DNA of 64,000 nucleotides from Anaerotruncus sp. (GTDB lineage Bacteria; Bacillota; Clostridia; Oscillospirales; Acutalibacteraceae): positions 372,001 through 436,000 of the forward strand of contig CP091724.1 of the NCBI GenBank assembly GCA_022009795.1. The letters run 5' to 3'. The notes below the pieces were generated by a model that ran no database searches, had not been told where the DNA came from, and saw nothing but the letters and a program-made list of their open reading frames with translations. Below are positions 21,738-33,478 of the stretch, one piece after another. Each line of letters starts with the position of its first letter. The stretch's first letter is position 1. Made by a program: the position numbers and the translations under genes.

Positions 21738-24700
21738 ATGCCTAAACGCACAGATATACATAAGGTTCTTGTTATCGGCTCGGGTCCCATAGTTATCGGC
21801 CAGGCCGCGGAATTTGATTATTCGGGCACTCAGGCCTGCCTTTCGCTTAAAGAAGAGGGCTATGAGGTTGTGCTTATCAACTCAAACCCGGCCACTATTA
21901 TGACGGATACTCAAATTGCCGATAAGGTGTATATGGAGCCGCTTAATCTTGAATATGTTGCAAGAATAATCCGCCACGAAAGGCCGGATGCAATATTGCC
22001 TTCACTCGGCGGTCAAACGGGTCTTAACCTTTTGCGTTCAGCTTGCAAAAAAAGGTGTGCTCAAGGAATGTGATGTTGAAATTCTCGGCACCCGTTTTGA
22101 AGCTATCGAAAGAGCGGAGGACAGGGAACTCTTTAAAGAGCTTTGCGAAAAGCTCGGCGAGCCGGTGCTTCCCTCCGATATCTGCGATAATCTTGAGGAC
22201 GGCTTAAAAATCGCCTCCGAAATCGGCTATCCCGTTGTGCTTCGCCCTGCATTCACTCTCGGCGGCACCGGCGGCGGCTTTGCCGATGATGAAGAGGAAT
22301 GCCGCCTTATGCTTAAAAATGCGCTTGCGCTTTCACCCGTTCACCAGGTGCTTGTTGAAAAAAGCATAAAGGGCTATAAGGAAATAGAATATGAAGTAAT
22401 GCGCGATGCAAATGACACCGCCATCACTATCTGTAATATGGAAAATATCGACCCTGTTGGCATACATACGGGCGATTCAATCGTTGTTTGCCCCTCGCAA
22501 ACTCTTACCAATAAAGAATATCAAATGCTTCGTGATTCCGCACTTCGCATTATCCGTGAGCTTCAAATAGAGGGCGGCTGCAATGTTCAGTTTGCACTCG
22601 ACCCGCACTCATTCCAATATTATCTTATCGAGGTAAACCCCCGCGTTTCCCGCTCTTCCGCACTTGCTTCAAAAGCTTCCGGTTATCCGATTGCGAGAGT
22701 ATCCGCAAAAATTGCGGTCGGTATGCATCTTGATGAAATTCCGATTGCAAACACGCCCGCTTCTTTTGAGCCCACGCTTGATTATGTTGTAACAAAAAAA
22801 TCGCGCGCTTCCCGTTTGATAAATTTGCAGACGCTAATAACAGCCTCAACACCCAAATGAAAGCCACGGGCGAGGTTATGGCGATCGGCAGAACCATGGA
22901 GGAAAGCCTGCTTAAAGCCGTGCGTTCGCTTGAAATCGGCGTTTGCCATCTTTATATGAAGAAATTTGACGATTATTCAGTAGCCGAGCTGCTTGAATAT
23001 ATTTCAATCGGCACGGACGACAGATTGTATGCAATCGCTCAGCTTCTCAGGCTCAAGGTTGACCCGATTTTGATTTATAATGCCACCAAAATCGATATGC
23101 TGTTTATTGAAAAATTCAAAAAAATATTGTTGAATTTGAAGAAACGCTTAAATTAAATGTTAAGGATATCGAAACGCTTAAAGACGCTAAAAAAATGGGC
23201 GTTTCCGATAAGTATATCGGTATGTGCTGGGGTATGGACGAAAAGGATGTGTTCCGCCTTCGCAGGGAAAACGGCATTTTCCCCGTCTATAAAATGATAG
23301 ACACCTGCGCTTCGGAATTTGATTCCTATGTGCCTTATTTCTACTCTTCTTACGAGGAAGAAAACGAAAGCATCGTTTCCGATAAAAAGAAAATCATCGT
23401 GCTCGGCTCCGGCCCCATCAGAATCGGCCAGGGCGTTGAATTCGATTATTCAACGGTTCATGCCATTTGGTCTATCCGCAACGCGGGCTATGAGGCCATT
23501 ATCATAAACAATAACCCCGAAACGGTTTCCACAGACTACACTACCTCCGATAAGCTCTATTTCGAGCCGCTCACCGTTGAGGATGTTATGAATGTTATAG
23601 AGCTTGAAAAGCCGCTCGGAATCATAGTTTCCCTCGGCGGTCAAACTGCAATTAACCTTGCGCCTCCGCTTGACGCACTCGGTGTGCCGATTATAGGCAC
23701 GGATGTTGAGGCTATCGACAGAGCTGAAAACAGAGATTCGTTTGAAAAGGTTATGAACGATCTCGGTATTCCTCAGCCTAAGGGACTTGCCGTAACCGAT
23801 ATTGAAGAAGGTGTTAAGGTTGCCGAAAGAATAGGCTATCCGGTGCTTGTGCGTCCGTCGTTTGTTCTCGGCGGCAGAGCAATGCAAATTGTTGCAAGCG
23901 AAGAAAGCCTGCGCCACTATTTACAAACTGCGGTTGAAATAAACACGGATCAACCCGTTCTTGTTGATAAATATATCATGGGCCGCGAGCTTGAAGTCGA
24001 TGCTATTTGCGACGGCAAAGATGTTTTCGTGCCCGGCATTATGGAGCATGTTGAAAGAACAGGCGTTCACAGCGGCGACTCAATTTCGATTTATCCCACC
24101 TTCTCCGTTTCTCAGGCGGTTAAGGATAAAATTATAGATTACACGGTTAAACTCGGCAAAGCCATCAATATTATCGGCCTTTTCAACATTCAGTTTATTG
24201 CCGATGAAAACGATGATGTTTTCGTAATCGAGGTTAATCCCAGGTCTTCAAGAACGGTGCCTTTCCTTTCAAAGGCAACCTCAATTCCCATGGCAGATAT
24301 CGCCACAAGAGTTATACTCGGCCACAGCCTTAAAGATCAGGGCATAACCGAAGTATATCCTGCGGAGAAAAAGCGCTGGTATGTTAAAGCACCTGCGTTC
24401 TCGTTCTCAAAGCTTAAAGGTATGGATACATATCTTTCCCCCGAAATGAAATCCACGGGCGAGGCTATAGGCTACGATAAATCGCTCACCCGCGCGCTTT
24501 ATAAGGCAATTCAGGCAAGCGGTATGAATGTTTCAAACTACGGCACCGTGCTTGTTACAATTGCCGATAACGATAAGCCTGCCGCGCTTCCGCTCATCAA
24601 GCGCTTCTATGACCTCGGCTTTAATATCGAGGCCACTGAGGGAACGGCTAAATTCCTTAAAAAGCACGGAATCCGCACCCGCGTTCGCGCTAAGCTTACC

Positions 24701-24928
24701 GTTGACGACAGCGATGAAATCCTTAAAGCACTCAGGCAAGGCCATATTTCTTATGTTATCAACACAATCGATATCAGTCACGGCGACAGCCATTCGGACG
24801 GCTCCGAAATCCGCCGCGCCGCTGTTGAAAACAATGTAACCATGTTCACCTCGCTCGATACCGTTAAGGTGCTTCTTGATGTGCTTGAGGAAATCACCCT
24901 CGGCGTTTCAACGATAGATGCGGAATAA
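21738..24928 (+). CDS. carB: Carbamoyl-phosphate synthase large subunit, pyrimidine copy
   Basis: ATP-grasp synthetase (about 1,063 residues) making carbamoyl phosphate from bicarbonate, ammonia and two ATP. Both halves are present: VIGSGPIVIGQAAEFDYSG at the start and VLGSGPIRIGQGVEFDYS (about 23398) for the second half, each with ATP-grasp glycine loops (GGTGGG about 22261; GGRAMQ about 23871), then the C-terminal MGS-like regulatory domain. Breaks near 22030 (four T, three expected), 22797 (A7) and 23128 (A7). It starts 1 base after carA stops. The C-terminus ends normally about 20 residues after FTSLDT, unlike the arginine copy. Confidence 0.95.
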
Positions 24929-24952
24929 TCCGCCGAGCCACGGAGTTAAAAT

Positions 24953-25684
24953 ATGTTTAAGCAAAATATATACAAAATTTTATCAAACGAAATGCTTGTG
25001 CCCGGCGTGTTTAAAATGCGCCTTGAGGGCGATACGCAGTATATCACAAAGCCGGGTCAGTTTATAAACATTGCGCTTGACGGTAAATTCCTGCGCCGCC
25101 CGATTTCCGTTTGCGATTATGATTGCGATTCAATCACAATTATTTATAAAACGGTGGGCGAGGGCACATTGCAGCTTTCCGAAATGAGGTCCGGCGAAAT
25201 GCTGGATTGCCTTACCGGGCTCGGAAACGGCTATGATATCTCAAAATCAAAAAGAGCCGCTCGTTATCGGCGGCGGGGTAGGCATTCCGCCCCTTTATAA
25301 TCTTACAAAATGCCTTGTGGCGGCGGGGCAGATGCCCTCCGTTATCCTTGGGTTTAACACTAAGGACGAAATCTTTTATGAGGAAGAATTTAAGGCACTC
25401 GGCGTGCCGGTAACCGTTGCCACGGCAGACGGCAGCTACGGCGTGCACGGCTTTGTAACGGATGCTCTTCCCGGCGATTACGATTATTTTTTTACACCTG
25501 CGGCCCGATGCCCATGTTTAAAGCAATAGAAGCTAAAATAAAAACATCCGGTCAATACAGTTTTGAGGAGCGTATGGGTTGCGGCTTCGGCGCCTGCATG
25601 GGCTGCTCGTGCCAAACGAAATACGGCAATAAGCGAATTTGTAAGGACGGCCCAGTGCTGGAAAGGGAGGAGATTATATGGTAG
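24953..25684 (+). CDS. pyrK: Dihydroorotate dehydrogenase electron-transfer subunit
   Basis: FAD and [2Fe-2S] subunit passing electrons from PyrD to NAD. An N-terminal ferredoxin-reductase-like FAD domain contains RRPISVCDYD (about 25095), the NAD site holds VIGGGVGIPPLYN (about 25263) and the C-terminal cysteines CGFGACMGCSC and a later RICKDGP bind the cluster. ATG 24953 follows GGAG. Breaks near 25248 (five A, four expected) and 25490 (T7, eight expected) interrupt the frame. The stop lies inside the pyrD start, a 7-base overlap that couples the two subunits. Confidence 0.93.
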
Positions 25685-26591
25685 ATCTTTCCGTTGATCT
25701 TTGCGGAATGCATATGGATAATCCTGTTGTTCCCGCAAGCGGCACCTTCGGCTTCGGCAATGAGTTTAAGGATTTTTACGATATAAATATTCTCGGCTCG
25801 TTTTCGTTTAAGGGCACCACAAAGGACGCCCGCTTCGGTAATCCCACACCGAGAATTGCTGAATGCAAAAAAACGGTATGATAAATGCGGTCGGTCTGCA
25901 AAATCCCGGTGTTCAGCATGTTATCAATTTTGAATTGCCGCAAATGAAAAAGTATTTTCATAAAAAGGTTATCGCAAATGTCAGCGGTTTTTCCGTTGAT
26001 GATTATGCTTACACCTGCTCTATGCTTGATAAAGAGGAGCAAGTCGGCATTCTTGAGGTAAATGTAAGCTGCCCTAATGTTCACGGCGGCGGAATGAGCT
26101 TCGGCACAAACCCCGAATGCGCCGCTGAGGTAACAAGAGCCGTTAAGGCGGTCACAACAAAGCCCGTGTTCATTAAGCTATCACCTAATGTAACCGATAT
26201 CGTCTCCATTGCCAAAGCCTGCGAGGAGGCGGGCGCAGACGGTATTTGCCTCATAAACACCTTGCTCGGTATGCGCATAGATATCAAAAAAAGAGCCGCT
26301 GTTATAGCCAATAAAATGGGCGGCTTTTCGGGCGATGCAATCTTTCCGGTGGCTGTTCGCATGGTTTATCAGGTTTCAAAGGCTTGCAACATTCCGGTTA
26401 TGGGCTGCGGCGGCGTTTCAAGCGCATCTGATGTTATTGAAATGATGATGGCGGGCGCAACTGCAGTGCAGGTCGGTGCGGCAAATCTGGTTGATCCGTA
26501 TGCCTGCAAAAAAATCATAGAGCAGCTTCCGGCTGAATGTGAAAAGCTCGGAATAACAAAATTAAGCGATATTATAGGAGTGGTTGAATAA
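25678..26591 (+). CDS. pyrD: Dihydroorotate dehydrogenase, NAD-dependent catalytic subunit (class 1B)
   Basis: FMN enzyme oxidising dihydroorotate to orotate with PyrK. The TIM barrel carries VPASGTFGFG at the start, the active-site cysteine in VNVSCPNVHGGG (about 26060-26095), and GCGGVSSASDVIEMMMAGA for FMN phosphate binding (about 26404). The catalytic base is cysteine, as in class 1 enzymes. One break near 25870 (A7; eight A gives ECKKNGMINAVG). The stop TAA overlaps pyrF ATG by one base. Confidence 0.95.
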
Positions 26592-27295
26592 TGGGTAAGG
26601 ATGTAATTATCGCCTGCGACTTCAGCAGCGCAAAAAGACACTTTTTGATTTTTCTTGATAAATTCACAGATGAAAAAAACCTTTTGTTAAAATCGGTATG
26701 GAGCTTTTTTTATGCCGAGGGTCCTTCAATCGTGCGCGAAATCAAAAAAAGAGGGCATAAAATATTCCTTGATTTAAAGCTTCACGATATTCCAAACACG
26801 GTTAAAAAGGCAATGAGCGTGCTTTCAAATCTTGATGTGGATATGACAAATTTGCACGCCGCAGGAACGGTGGAAATGATGAAAGCCGCCGTTGAGGGCC
26901 TCACTAAGGCAGATGGCACAAGGCCGATTCTTATTGCCGTAACTCAGCTCACCTCCACAAGTGAGGAAAGAATGCAAAATGAACTGCTCATTAACGCTTC
27001 AATAAACGACACCATCGTCAAATATGCGGAAAACGCAAAGCTTGCAGGGCTTGACGGCGTTGTTTGCTCTCCCTTGGAGGCCGGCATGGTTAAAGAGGCG
27101 TGCGGCACTGCGTTTATGACGGTTACGCCGGGCGTTAGATTTGCAGACGGCGAAGTGGGCGATCAGGTTCGCGTAACCACTCCGGCAAAGGCAAAGGAAA
27201 TCGGTTCGGATTATATAGTAGTCGGCAGACCGATCACACAGGCTGCCGATCCCGTTGCCGCATATCGCAGATGCGTTAAAGAATTTGTAGATTAA
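26591..27295 (+). CDS. pyrF: Orotidine 5'-phosphate decarboxylase
   Basis: Converts OMP to UMP. The hallmark DLKLHDIPNT (about 26774) is the catalytic Lys-Asp-Lys-Asp network; TPGVRF and the phosphate-gripper region VVGRPITQAADP follow. Expected length of about 235 residues. The reading frame is continuous but residues 13-40 do not match the family: several one-base additions in short A and T runs (about 26636-26705) cancel out and scramble this stretch, in which ETLDFLDKF and KIGMELFYAEGP are recoverable. Confidence 0.93.
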   Translation: MGKDVIIACDFSSAKRHFLIFLDKFTDEKNLLLKSVWSFFYAEGPSIVREIKKRGHKIFLDLKLHDIPNTVKKAMSVLSNLDVDMTNLHAAGTVEMMKAAVEGLTKADGTRPILIAVTQLTSTSEERMQNELLINASINDTIVKYAENAKLAGLDGVVCSPLEAGMVKEACGTAFMTVTPGVRFADGEVGDQVRVTTPAKAKEIGSDYIVVGRPITQAADPVAAYRRCVKEFVD

Positions 27296-27312
27296 ATTCA
27301 GGAGGTTTATAT

Positions 27313-27955
27313 ATGAGTATCACAAAAGAAACAATTGCAAAGGATTTGCTTTCAATCAAAGCAGTGTTCTTAAAGCCTCAGGATCCCTTCACCTGGGCTT
27401 CGGGCATCAAAAAGCCCCATTTATTGCGATAATCGCTTAACGCTTTCTTTTCCAAAGGTAAGAAGTGATGTTGAAAACGGACTTGCAGAGGCAGTTAAAA
27501 AGTATTATCCGGATGCTGATGTGCTTATGGGCACCTCAACGGCAGGTATAGCTCATGCCGCAATCACCGCAACCATTCTTGATATGCCTATGGGATATGT
27601 TCGCTCCGGTCATAAAGACCACGGCAGACAAAATCAAATTGAAGGCAAGCTTGAAAAGGGTCAAAAGGTTGTTGTTATAGAAGATCTTATTTCAACAGGC
27701 GGCTCTGTTCTTGAGGTTGTTGATGTGCTGCGTGAAGCCGGTGCGGAAGTGCTCGGAATCATTTCCATATTCACTTACGGCCTTCAAAAGGGCATAGATC
27801 GCCTTGCAGCGGCAAATGTAGAAAATCACAGCCTTTCCGATTTCGGCACTCTCGTTAAAGTTGCAGCCGAGGAAGGCTATATTAAGCCCGAAGAGGTAGA
27901 TAAGCTTCATGCTTTCATTTCAAATCCAAGTGATCCTGCTTGGATGAAATTATAA
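27313..27955 (+). CDS. pyrE: Orotate phosphoribosyltransferase
   Basis: Joins orotate with PRPP to form OMP. The PRPP-binding loop reads VVVIEDLISTGGSVLEVV (about 27670-27720) and the early catalytic lysine region YVRSGHKDHG is present. ATG 27313 follows a perfect AGGAGGT. One break near 27412 (five A, four expected) separates the first 35 residues from the remainder; the corrected stretch is GIKSPIYCDNRLTLS. It lies 17 bases after pyrF and 32 bases before pyrB. Confidence 0.93.
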
Positions 27956-27987
27956 TTATATTTTTTTCTTACTAAGGAGGCATTTTA

Positions 27988-28918
27988 ATGCGTCATCTTT
28001 TTAGACACAACGGATCTTTCCGTTGAGGAAATTGATGAAATTATTTCTCTTGCGGTTGATATCATCAATAACAAGAAAAAAAGTATTCCAAAAATTTGCG
28101 AGGGCAAAAAAAGCTTGCCACATTGTTTTTTTGAGCCAAGCACCCGCACAAGACTTTCATTTGAGGCTGCCATGCTTGAACTCGGCGGCTCGGTACTCGG
28201 CTTTTCCGAGGCAAGCTCAACTTCCGCTTCAAAGGGCGAAACGGTGGGGGATACCACCAGAGTTATTTCCTGCTATGCCGATATAATCGCAATGCGCCAT
28301 TATATTGAGGGCGCGCCCAAGGTTGCGGCTTCAAAGGCAAGCATTCCCGTTATCAATGCGGGCGACGGCGGCCACAGTCATCCCACTCAAACGATGACGG
28401 ATTTGCTCACCGTTTACAGAGAAAAGGGCAGGCTCAATAATCTTACAATCGGCCTTTGCGGCGATTTGAAATTCGGAAGAACGGTGCACAGCCTTGTTAA
28501 GGCAATGTGCAGATACAGCAATATTAGGTTTGTGCTTATTGCACCGAAAGAGCTTGCAATGCCGGATTACATCAAAACGGATTATCTTGATAAAAACGGC
28601 ATGGAATATATTGAAACCGATAAGATGGAAGATGTTATGCCGCAGCTTGATGTGCTTTATATGACTCGTGTTCAGCGCGAGCGCTTCTTCTCAGAAGATG
28701 AATATTTAAAGCATAAAGATGCCTTTATTCTTGATCTTGAAAAGCTTAAAAACGCAAAGCATGATCTCACAATCATGCATCCTCTGCCGAGGGTAAACGA
28801 AATCGCCAAGGAAGTGGACGATGATCCGCGCGCTAAATATTTTGAACAGGTTTTTAAACGGCAAATATATGCGCATGGCGCTGATTATCACCTTGTTAAA
28901 ATGGGCAGGAGGGCTTGA
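27988..28918 (+). CDS. pyrB: Aspartate carbamoyltransferase catalytic subunit
   Basis: Transfers the carbamoyl group to aspartate, the committed step of pyrimidine synthesis. FFEPSTRTRLSFE (about 28130) is the carbamoyl-phosphate site, HPTQTMTDLLT (about 28380) the partner loop and HPLPRVNEI the aspartate loop (about 28780). ATG 27988 follows AAGGAGG. Breaks near 28003, 28083 and 28112 affect the first 45 residues only. The trimer would assemble with the regulatory chain encoded 3 bases downstream. Confidence 0.95.
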
Positions 28919-28921
28919 TTG

Positions 28922-29332
28922 ATGAAAATTGATGAAATCGAAAACGGCTATGTTCTTGATCATATAACCGCCGGAAACGGAATGCGTGTTTATAATGCAC
29001 TTCGCCTTGATAAGCAAAAATGCCAGGTTGCGATAATTCAAAATGCCAAATCCGAAAAGCTCGGCGTTAAGGATATTATTAAGGTTAATGAGCTTATTGA
29101 TTTGAATCTTGATGTGCTCGGCTTTATTGATAAAAACATAACCGTTAATATTATAAAAAACGGCGTTGCCGAAAAGAAAAAATTAACCTTGCCTAAGAGA
29201 ATCGTAAATATAGTTAAATGCTCAAATCCCCGTTGTATCACCAATGTTGAGGAAGGCATTGATTATGAGTTCAAACTCACGGATGATATAGGCACATATC
29301 GCTGTGTGTATTGCGAAACAAAAAGTAAATAA
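28922..29332 (+). CDS. pyrI: Aspartate carbamoyltransferase regulatory subunit
   Basis: Intact 136-residue regulatory chain. The N-terminal allosteric domain binds nucleotide effectors in the family; the C-terminal zinc domain has the four cysteines in CSNPRC (C-x4-C) and CVYC (CxxC). Its presence implies an allosterically regulated ATCase holoenzyme of the E. coli type. The start is ATG 28922 rather than TTG 28919, with GGAGG at 28907. It is the last gene of the nine-gene pyr operon and is closed by a terminator. Confidence 0.95.
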   Translation: MKIDEIENGYVLDHITAGNGMRVYNALRLDKQKCQVAIIQNAKSEKLGVKDIIKVNELIDLNLDVLGFIDKNITVNIIKNGVAEKKKLTLPKRIVNIVKCSNPRCITNVEEGIDYEFKLTDDIGTYRCVYCETKSK

Positions 29333-29339
29333 GTGATAA

Positions 29340-29378
29340 AAAAAGAGCGATGATTTTTTTCATCGCTCTTAGTTTTTA
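29340..29378 (+). terminator. Bidirectional terminator after pyrI
   Basis: AAGAGCGATGA / TCATCGCTCTT perfect 11-base stem around a T-rich loop, flanked by A7-like and T5 tracts on the two sides. It can end both pyrI and the convergent glycosyltransferase gene. Confidence 0.85.
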
Positions 29379-29416
29379 TTGCATAATAATAGTTGTGATA
29401 TTTACCGTCACTTTTT

Positions 29417-31172
29417 TTAATTAAAAACATTGTAATATCCAAAATCGCAGAATTCATAGCCTGTGATTTCTTTTGCGGTTGCTTTATTCAAAGTTTCGTC
29501 GGTAAAAATGTATGAGTCGGCGTTAAGTGCTTCACCGTCACGGTATGTTTCGTAACCGAGTTTTGCTCCGATTTGCTCGGCTTTTGCATTCTCGGCATTG
29601 AAATCGGAAATTGTGCCGCGCGTTTTCAGTAAATCTTCAAGCGGGGTAAGTTCGGCTTTGTCATCATATTTTTGCGTAGTAAATATAAACGGCCTCGCGC
29701 TCGTTTGAGCCCCTTTTTCGTCTGCCGTGTCGTTAAATATAACCGTGTTGCCGTTGCCTTTTTCTGCCGCTTCAAGAGCGGCGATAAAGCTGTTGCCGAA
29801 AAAGTTTGAATTGGCGGTAAAAACATCATTGTAAATGTAAAAACTCAGCGCCACCGAGCATGCCAAAAGCAATGCGGCGGCTGTGTTTTTTTAACTTTTT
29901 TTGTTTGCCTTTATCGAATCATAAAGTCCTGCCGCGGCAACCGCGCAAACAAGGTAAAACAGCCAATAAAAAGCAGAAAATCTGTAAAGCGTGTAACTGC
30001 GCAGCTTAACGAAAACGGCAAATATTGCCAGTGTTGCCGTCAGCGCAAAAACAGTGTGCCTGAAATCTTTATTCAGCTTTTTGCGTTTTATGATAATCGT
30101 TATAAAGCCTGCAAGCAGTAAAATGCCGCTCAGCGCATGGCCGAAATCAAAGGCTGAAATGCTGTCATTAGGAGTGGTGATGTTGTAAAGAATTTGAAGC
30201 ACTTCGTTTTTTGATGCCGCATCTGCAAAATTTGCTCCCAAGGCATTGCGGTAAATTACAGTGTCGGGCATGAAGAAGTGAATTGCCTCATAAATGATGT
30301 TGTAGGCAATATTCATTAAAAAGCCTTTTGCACCGCCCTCAAAATTAAACGAAGATGCTCTGTTGTAATCCTGCATTTTTGATGCCGTGAAGCCGAATAT
30401 TGAAAATTTGCCGATAAGCCCTGTTTGCACAAAGCCGAAGGCGATGATCGGCAATGCCGCAAGCGTAATAACAATCACGCTCAAAACCGTTTCGCCGAAT
30501 TTTATGCGCTTTTGAGCCATTCCCGTGATAAAGAATATCACCAAAAAAACAGGCACAATCAAAAACGCCGCTATGTAAGAATAAAGGCAAAGCGCAAAGA
30601 AAATCATTGCCGCCGCATAGCATAATTTGCTGCGGCTTTTATATCCTTTCAGCAGAAAATACAATCCTATTATAAATAACTGCGGGAAAAACGCGCAGTC
30701 AAGGGTCCATGCCGATTGATAGATAAAATGCGGGCTTAAAGCCGCAAGCGCCGTGGCAAAAAAATACCTGCCGCTCGTTTTGCATAATCAGCTTTGCACA
30801 GCCTGCAAAGGCACAAAGCCCCAACACGGAAAAAAATCAAAATCGGTAGCCTTGTTATTTCAAGCCCAAAGCCGAATATCTTTATAAATGCCGCCATAAT
30901 GTATGTTGCAAAGCCGGATTGCCCGCCGTAAAGCCAAGTGGCAAAAATAAATAGGATATGCGTTGCCCATAATGTCAGTGCCGCTGTTTGCAATTGCACG
31001 GGCGTTTAAAACAGTCATCGCCTCGTCGCAATAAATATCTCCGTTTTTTTGGAATAAAAACATAAAAAAACGCAATTCGCAATATTATTCCTGCCAAAAT
31101 TGCAATTGCGGTCAATGTTACCGTGTTCGCATTTTGCCGTAGATTTTGCCCGTATTTATGTCTTTTTTTCAT
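29417..31172 (-). CDS. GT-C-fold membrane glycosyltransferase (GT39/ArnT-like)
   Basis: Polytopic membrane protein of about 585 residues. After a first helix, GDIYCDEAMT near residue 55 supplies the Asp-Glu pair in the first extracytoplasmic loop that marks lipid-phosphosugar-dependent glycosyltransferases. Some ten further hydrophobic helices follow, ending in a soluble alpha/beta tail of about 150 residues rich in charged residues. The acceptor and donor cannot be assigned. ATG 31172 follows AGGATG. Breaks near 31050, 30975, 30840-30780, 30670 and 29890 fragment it into several pieces. It starts 14 bases after the deaminase stop, so it probably belongs to the same transcript as PNP-mtnA-deaminase. 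Confidence 0.7.
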
Positions 31173-31185
31173 TTAAATCATCCTG

Positions 31186-32463
31186 TTAATTATAAAATGC
31201 TTTTTTTAATCTGTCGGTAATTTTTTGCGCTTCGTAATAAATTTTTTCAATGTCTGTGCCTATAAATTCGCCGTTTTCATAAAGGATTTTGCCGTTTATC
31301 ATCGTCAGCTTAACATTCTCTTTTGAGCCGCTGTAAACAATGTTTTTAATTATATTGTTTATCGGCTGCATATTCGGTCGGTGCAGGTCGATAACCGTTA
31401 AATCGGCTTTTTTGCCGGTGTCTATGATGTCGCAGTTATAAAGCCCCATGCAGTGTGCGCCGCCAACTGTTGCAGATTTAAGAAGCTCGGCAGCATCGCA
31501 GGCAGCTGCATCGCTTGTTTTTCAGCTTTTTGTGTTACGGCAGCCAAATACATTTCTCTAAACATATCAAGAGCATTGTTGCTGCTTGGGCCGTCTGTGC
31601 CGATTGCCGTGTTAATGCCGGCTTTCTGCATTTTTTTCTAGCGGCGCAATGCCAGATGCCAGCTTGCTGTTTGAGCCTGCGTTAATAACAGCCCAAATAC
31701 CGTGCTTTTTGTAAATTTCCAGGTCATTTTCGCTCATCCAAACGCTGTGGAAGCCGCCTCCGCCGTAGTTGAAAAGCCCAAGCTCCTCAAATAATTCCGT
31801 CGGCGTTTTACCGTATCGCTCCAAGCATCCCTCAACCTCGCTTTTGGTTTCGGAGGAATGAGTAAAAACGGGCGCTTCGTGCTTTTCGGCAAGCAAGGCG
31901 ATGCCGCTCATCAGCTCTTTTGAAGTGGTGTATTCCGCGTGAAAACCGAGGCGGTAGGAGATAAGCTCATCGTATGAATTGTATTTTTATGATAATATTC
32001 GTCCAGCAGAGAAACGGATTCTTTGAAATTGTTTACCGCGCCGCACATAACTGTTCTGAAGCCCGCGTCAACAGAGGCTTTTTGCCATGGCTTCCGGAAA
32101 ATAATACATATCAAAGCATGCAGAAATTCCGCTTGAAAGATATTCCAAAAAAGCAAGCCTTGAAAGAGTGTAAATATCGCTTTCGTTAAGCTTTGCCTCC
32201 ATCGGGAAAATCATATCGTAAAGCCAGGGCTGAAGCGGCAAATCATCCGCAAGGCTGCGCGCAAAGGTCATTGCCGAATGTGTGTGCGCATTTTTGAATG
32301 CGGGCATAAGCAGATTTCCGTTTAAATCTATTTCGCGATCTGCCTTTTTATCGTGATTTTTTCCGACGAAAGCAATCTCGCTGTCGTTTGTCCACACTTC
32401 GTCGTCCGTTATTTCAAAGCCGTTTTTGAAAGAAAGCAGACGGCCGTTATAAAATCGTATCAT
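31186..32463 (-). CDS. Amidohydrolase of the MTA/SAH deaminase family
   Basis: Metal-dependent deaminase of about 425 residues. Ligands are visible in NAHTHSAM (HxH), GFHAEYTT and FTHSSET (His) and IGTDGPSSNN (Asp). The family deaminates 5'-methylthioadenosine, S-adenosylhomocysteine or adenosine to the inosine form. Breaks near 32086, 31990, 31635 and 31500 split it. Next to a purine nucleoside phosphorylase and MtnA, the best guess for the substrate is methylthioadenosine; this is context, not a residue-level prediction. Confidence 0.82.
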
Positions 32464-32523
32464 ATTTTCACCTTTGTTTTATTCGGCTTTTTTTCGCCCA
32501 ATATATTTTTTTCAAATTTTTCG

Positions 32524-33478
32524 TTAAACGGTGGATAAACAATTCCCTTTGTCCGTTATAATTGCGGTAATCAGGCTGTAATCCGTAACATCAAATGCGG
32601 GATTAAGGCATTTTTGTTTCGGGCAGGGCGGTGGGTTTTTTTCAAATAACATTGTTTTTGATTTCGTCGCCCCCCGCGCATCTCTATTTCAATATCGTCG
32701 CCCGTGGGCGTTGAAAAATCAACCGTTGAATAAGGCCCCAAAACATAAAAGGGAATGCCGTAGTATTTTGCCAAAATCGCCGTGCCGCTTGTGCCTATTT
32801 TGTTTGCGGCATCTCCGTTTGCCGCAATTCTGTCGCAGCCAACTAAAACGGCGTCTATAAGCCCTTGTTTCATAACATAGCTTGCCATATTGTCGCAGAT
32901 TAAATGCACATCGGTTCCGCTTTTTTCAAGCTCATAGCTTGTGAGTCTTGCGCCCTGCAAAAGCGGCCTTGTTTCATCTGTGTAGGCATGAAAGGTGTAG
33001 CCCTTTTCCTTGCCCAAAATCAGCGGGCCCAGCCCCGTGCCGTATTTTGAGGTTGCAAGCTCGCCTGCGTTGCAGTGGGTTAAAATTCCGTCGCCGTCTT
33101 TAAGCAGTGAAAGCCCGTATTCGCTTATTTTTCTGCAAAGCTCAATGTCTTCAGCGTGAATGGCTTTTGCTTCGGCAATAAGATTCTTTCCCGCTTCTGC
33201 CGCTTCGGCTATACGCGCCGTTGCCCAGGATAAATTAACGGCCGTTGGTCTTGCCGCGTCAAGCGCCGCTTTGGCGGCTTTAATATCGCCTCCGTTAAAA
33301 AGCGCAAGCGAATAACCGGCAAAAATGCCAATGGCGGGCGCGCCGCGTATTCGCAGCTTTTTTATTGCCTCAATACATTCTTCAAGGCTTTTCATTGTTA
33401 TGTATTTTTCTTCGTTCGGCAGCAGGGTTTGGTCAAGTATTTTTAAGGCTGCCGTTTTTCGTAAATTATATTATCCAT
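32524..33478 (-). CDS. mtnA: S-methyl-5-thioribose-1-phosphate isomerase
   Basis: Converts methylthioribose 1-phosphate to the ribulose form. RIRGAPAIGIFAGYSLAL near residue 45, the catalytic cysteine in THCNAGELAT and the catalytic Asp in VGCDRIAANGDAANKIGT match MtnA; the C-terminal NPAFDVT and LITAIITDKG close the fold. The ATG at 33478 overlaps the stop of the phosphorylase gene (TAATG). Breaks near 33450 and 32645-32675 (T7 region) shorten the readable frame at both ends. The related ribose-1,5-bisphosphate isomerases are an alternative, but the motifs fit MtnA better. Confidence 0.88.
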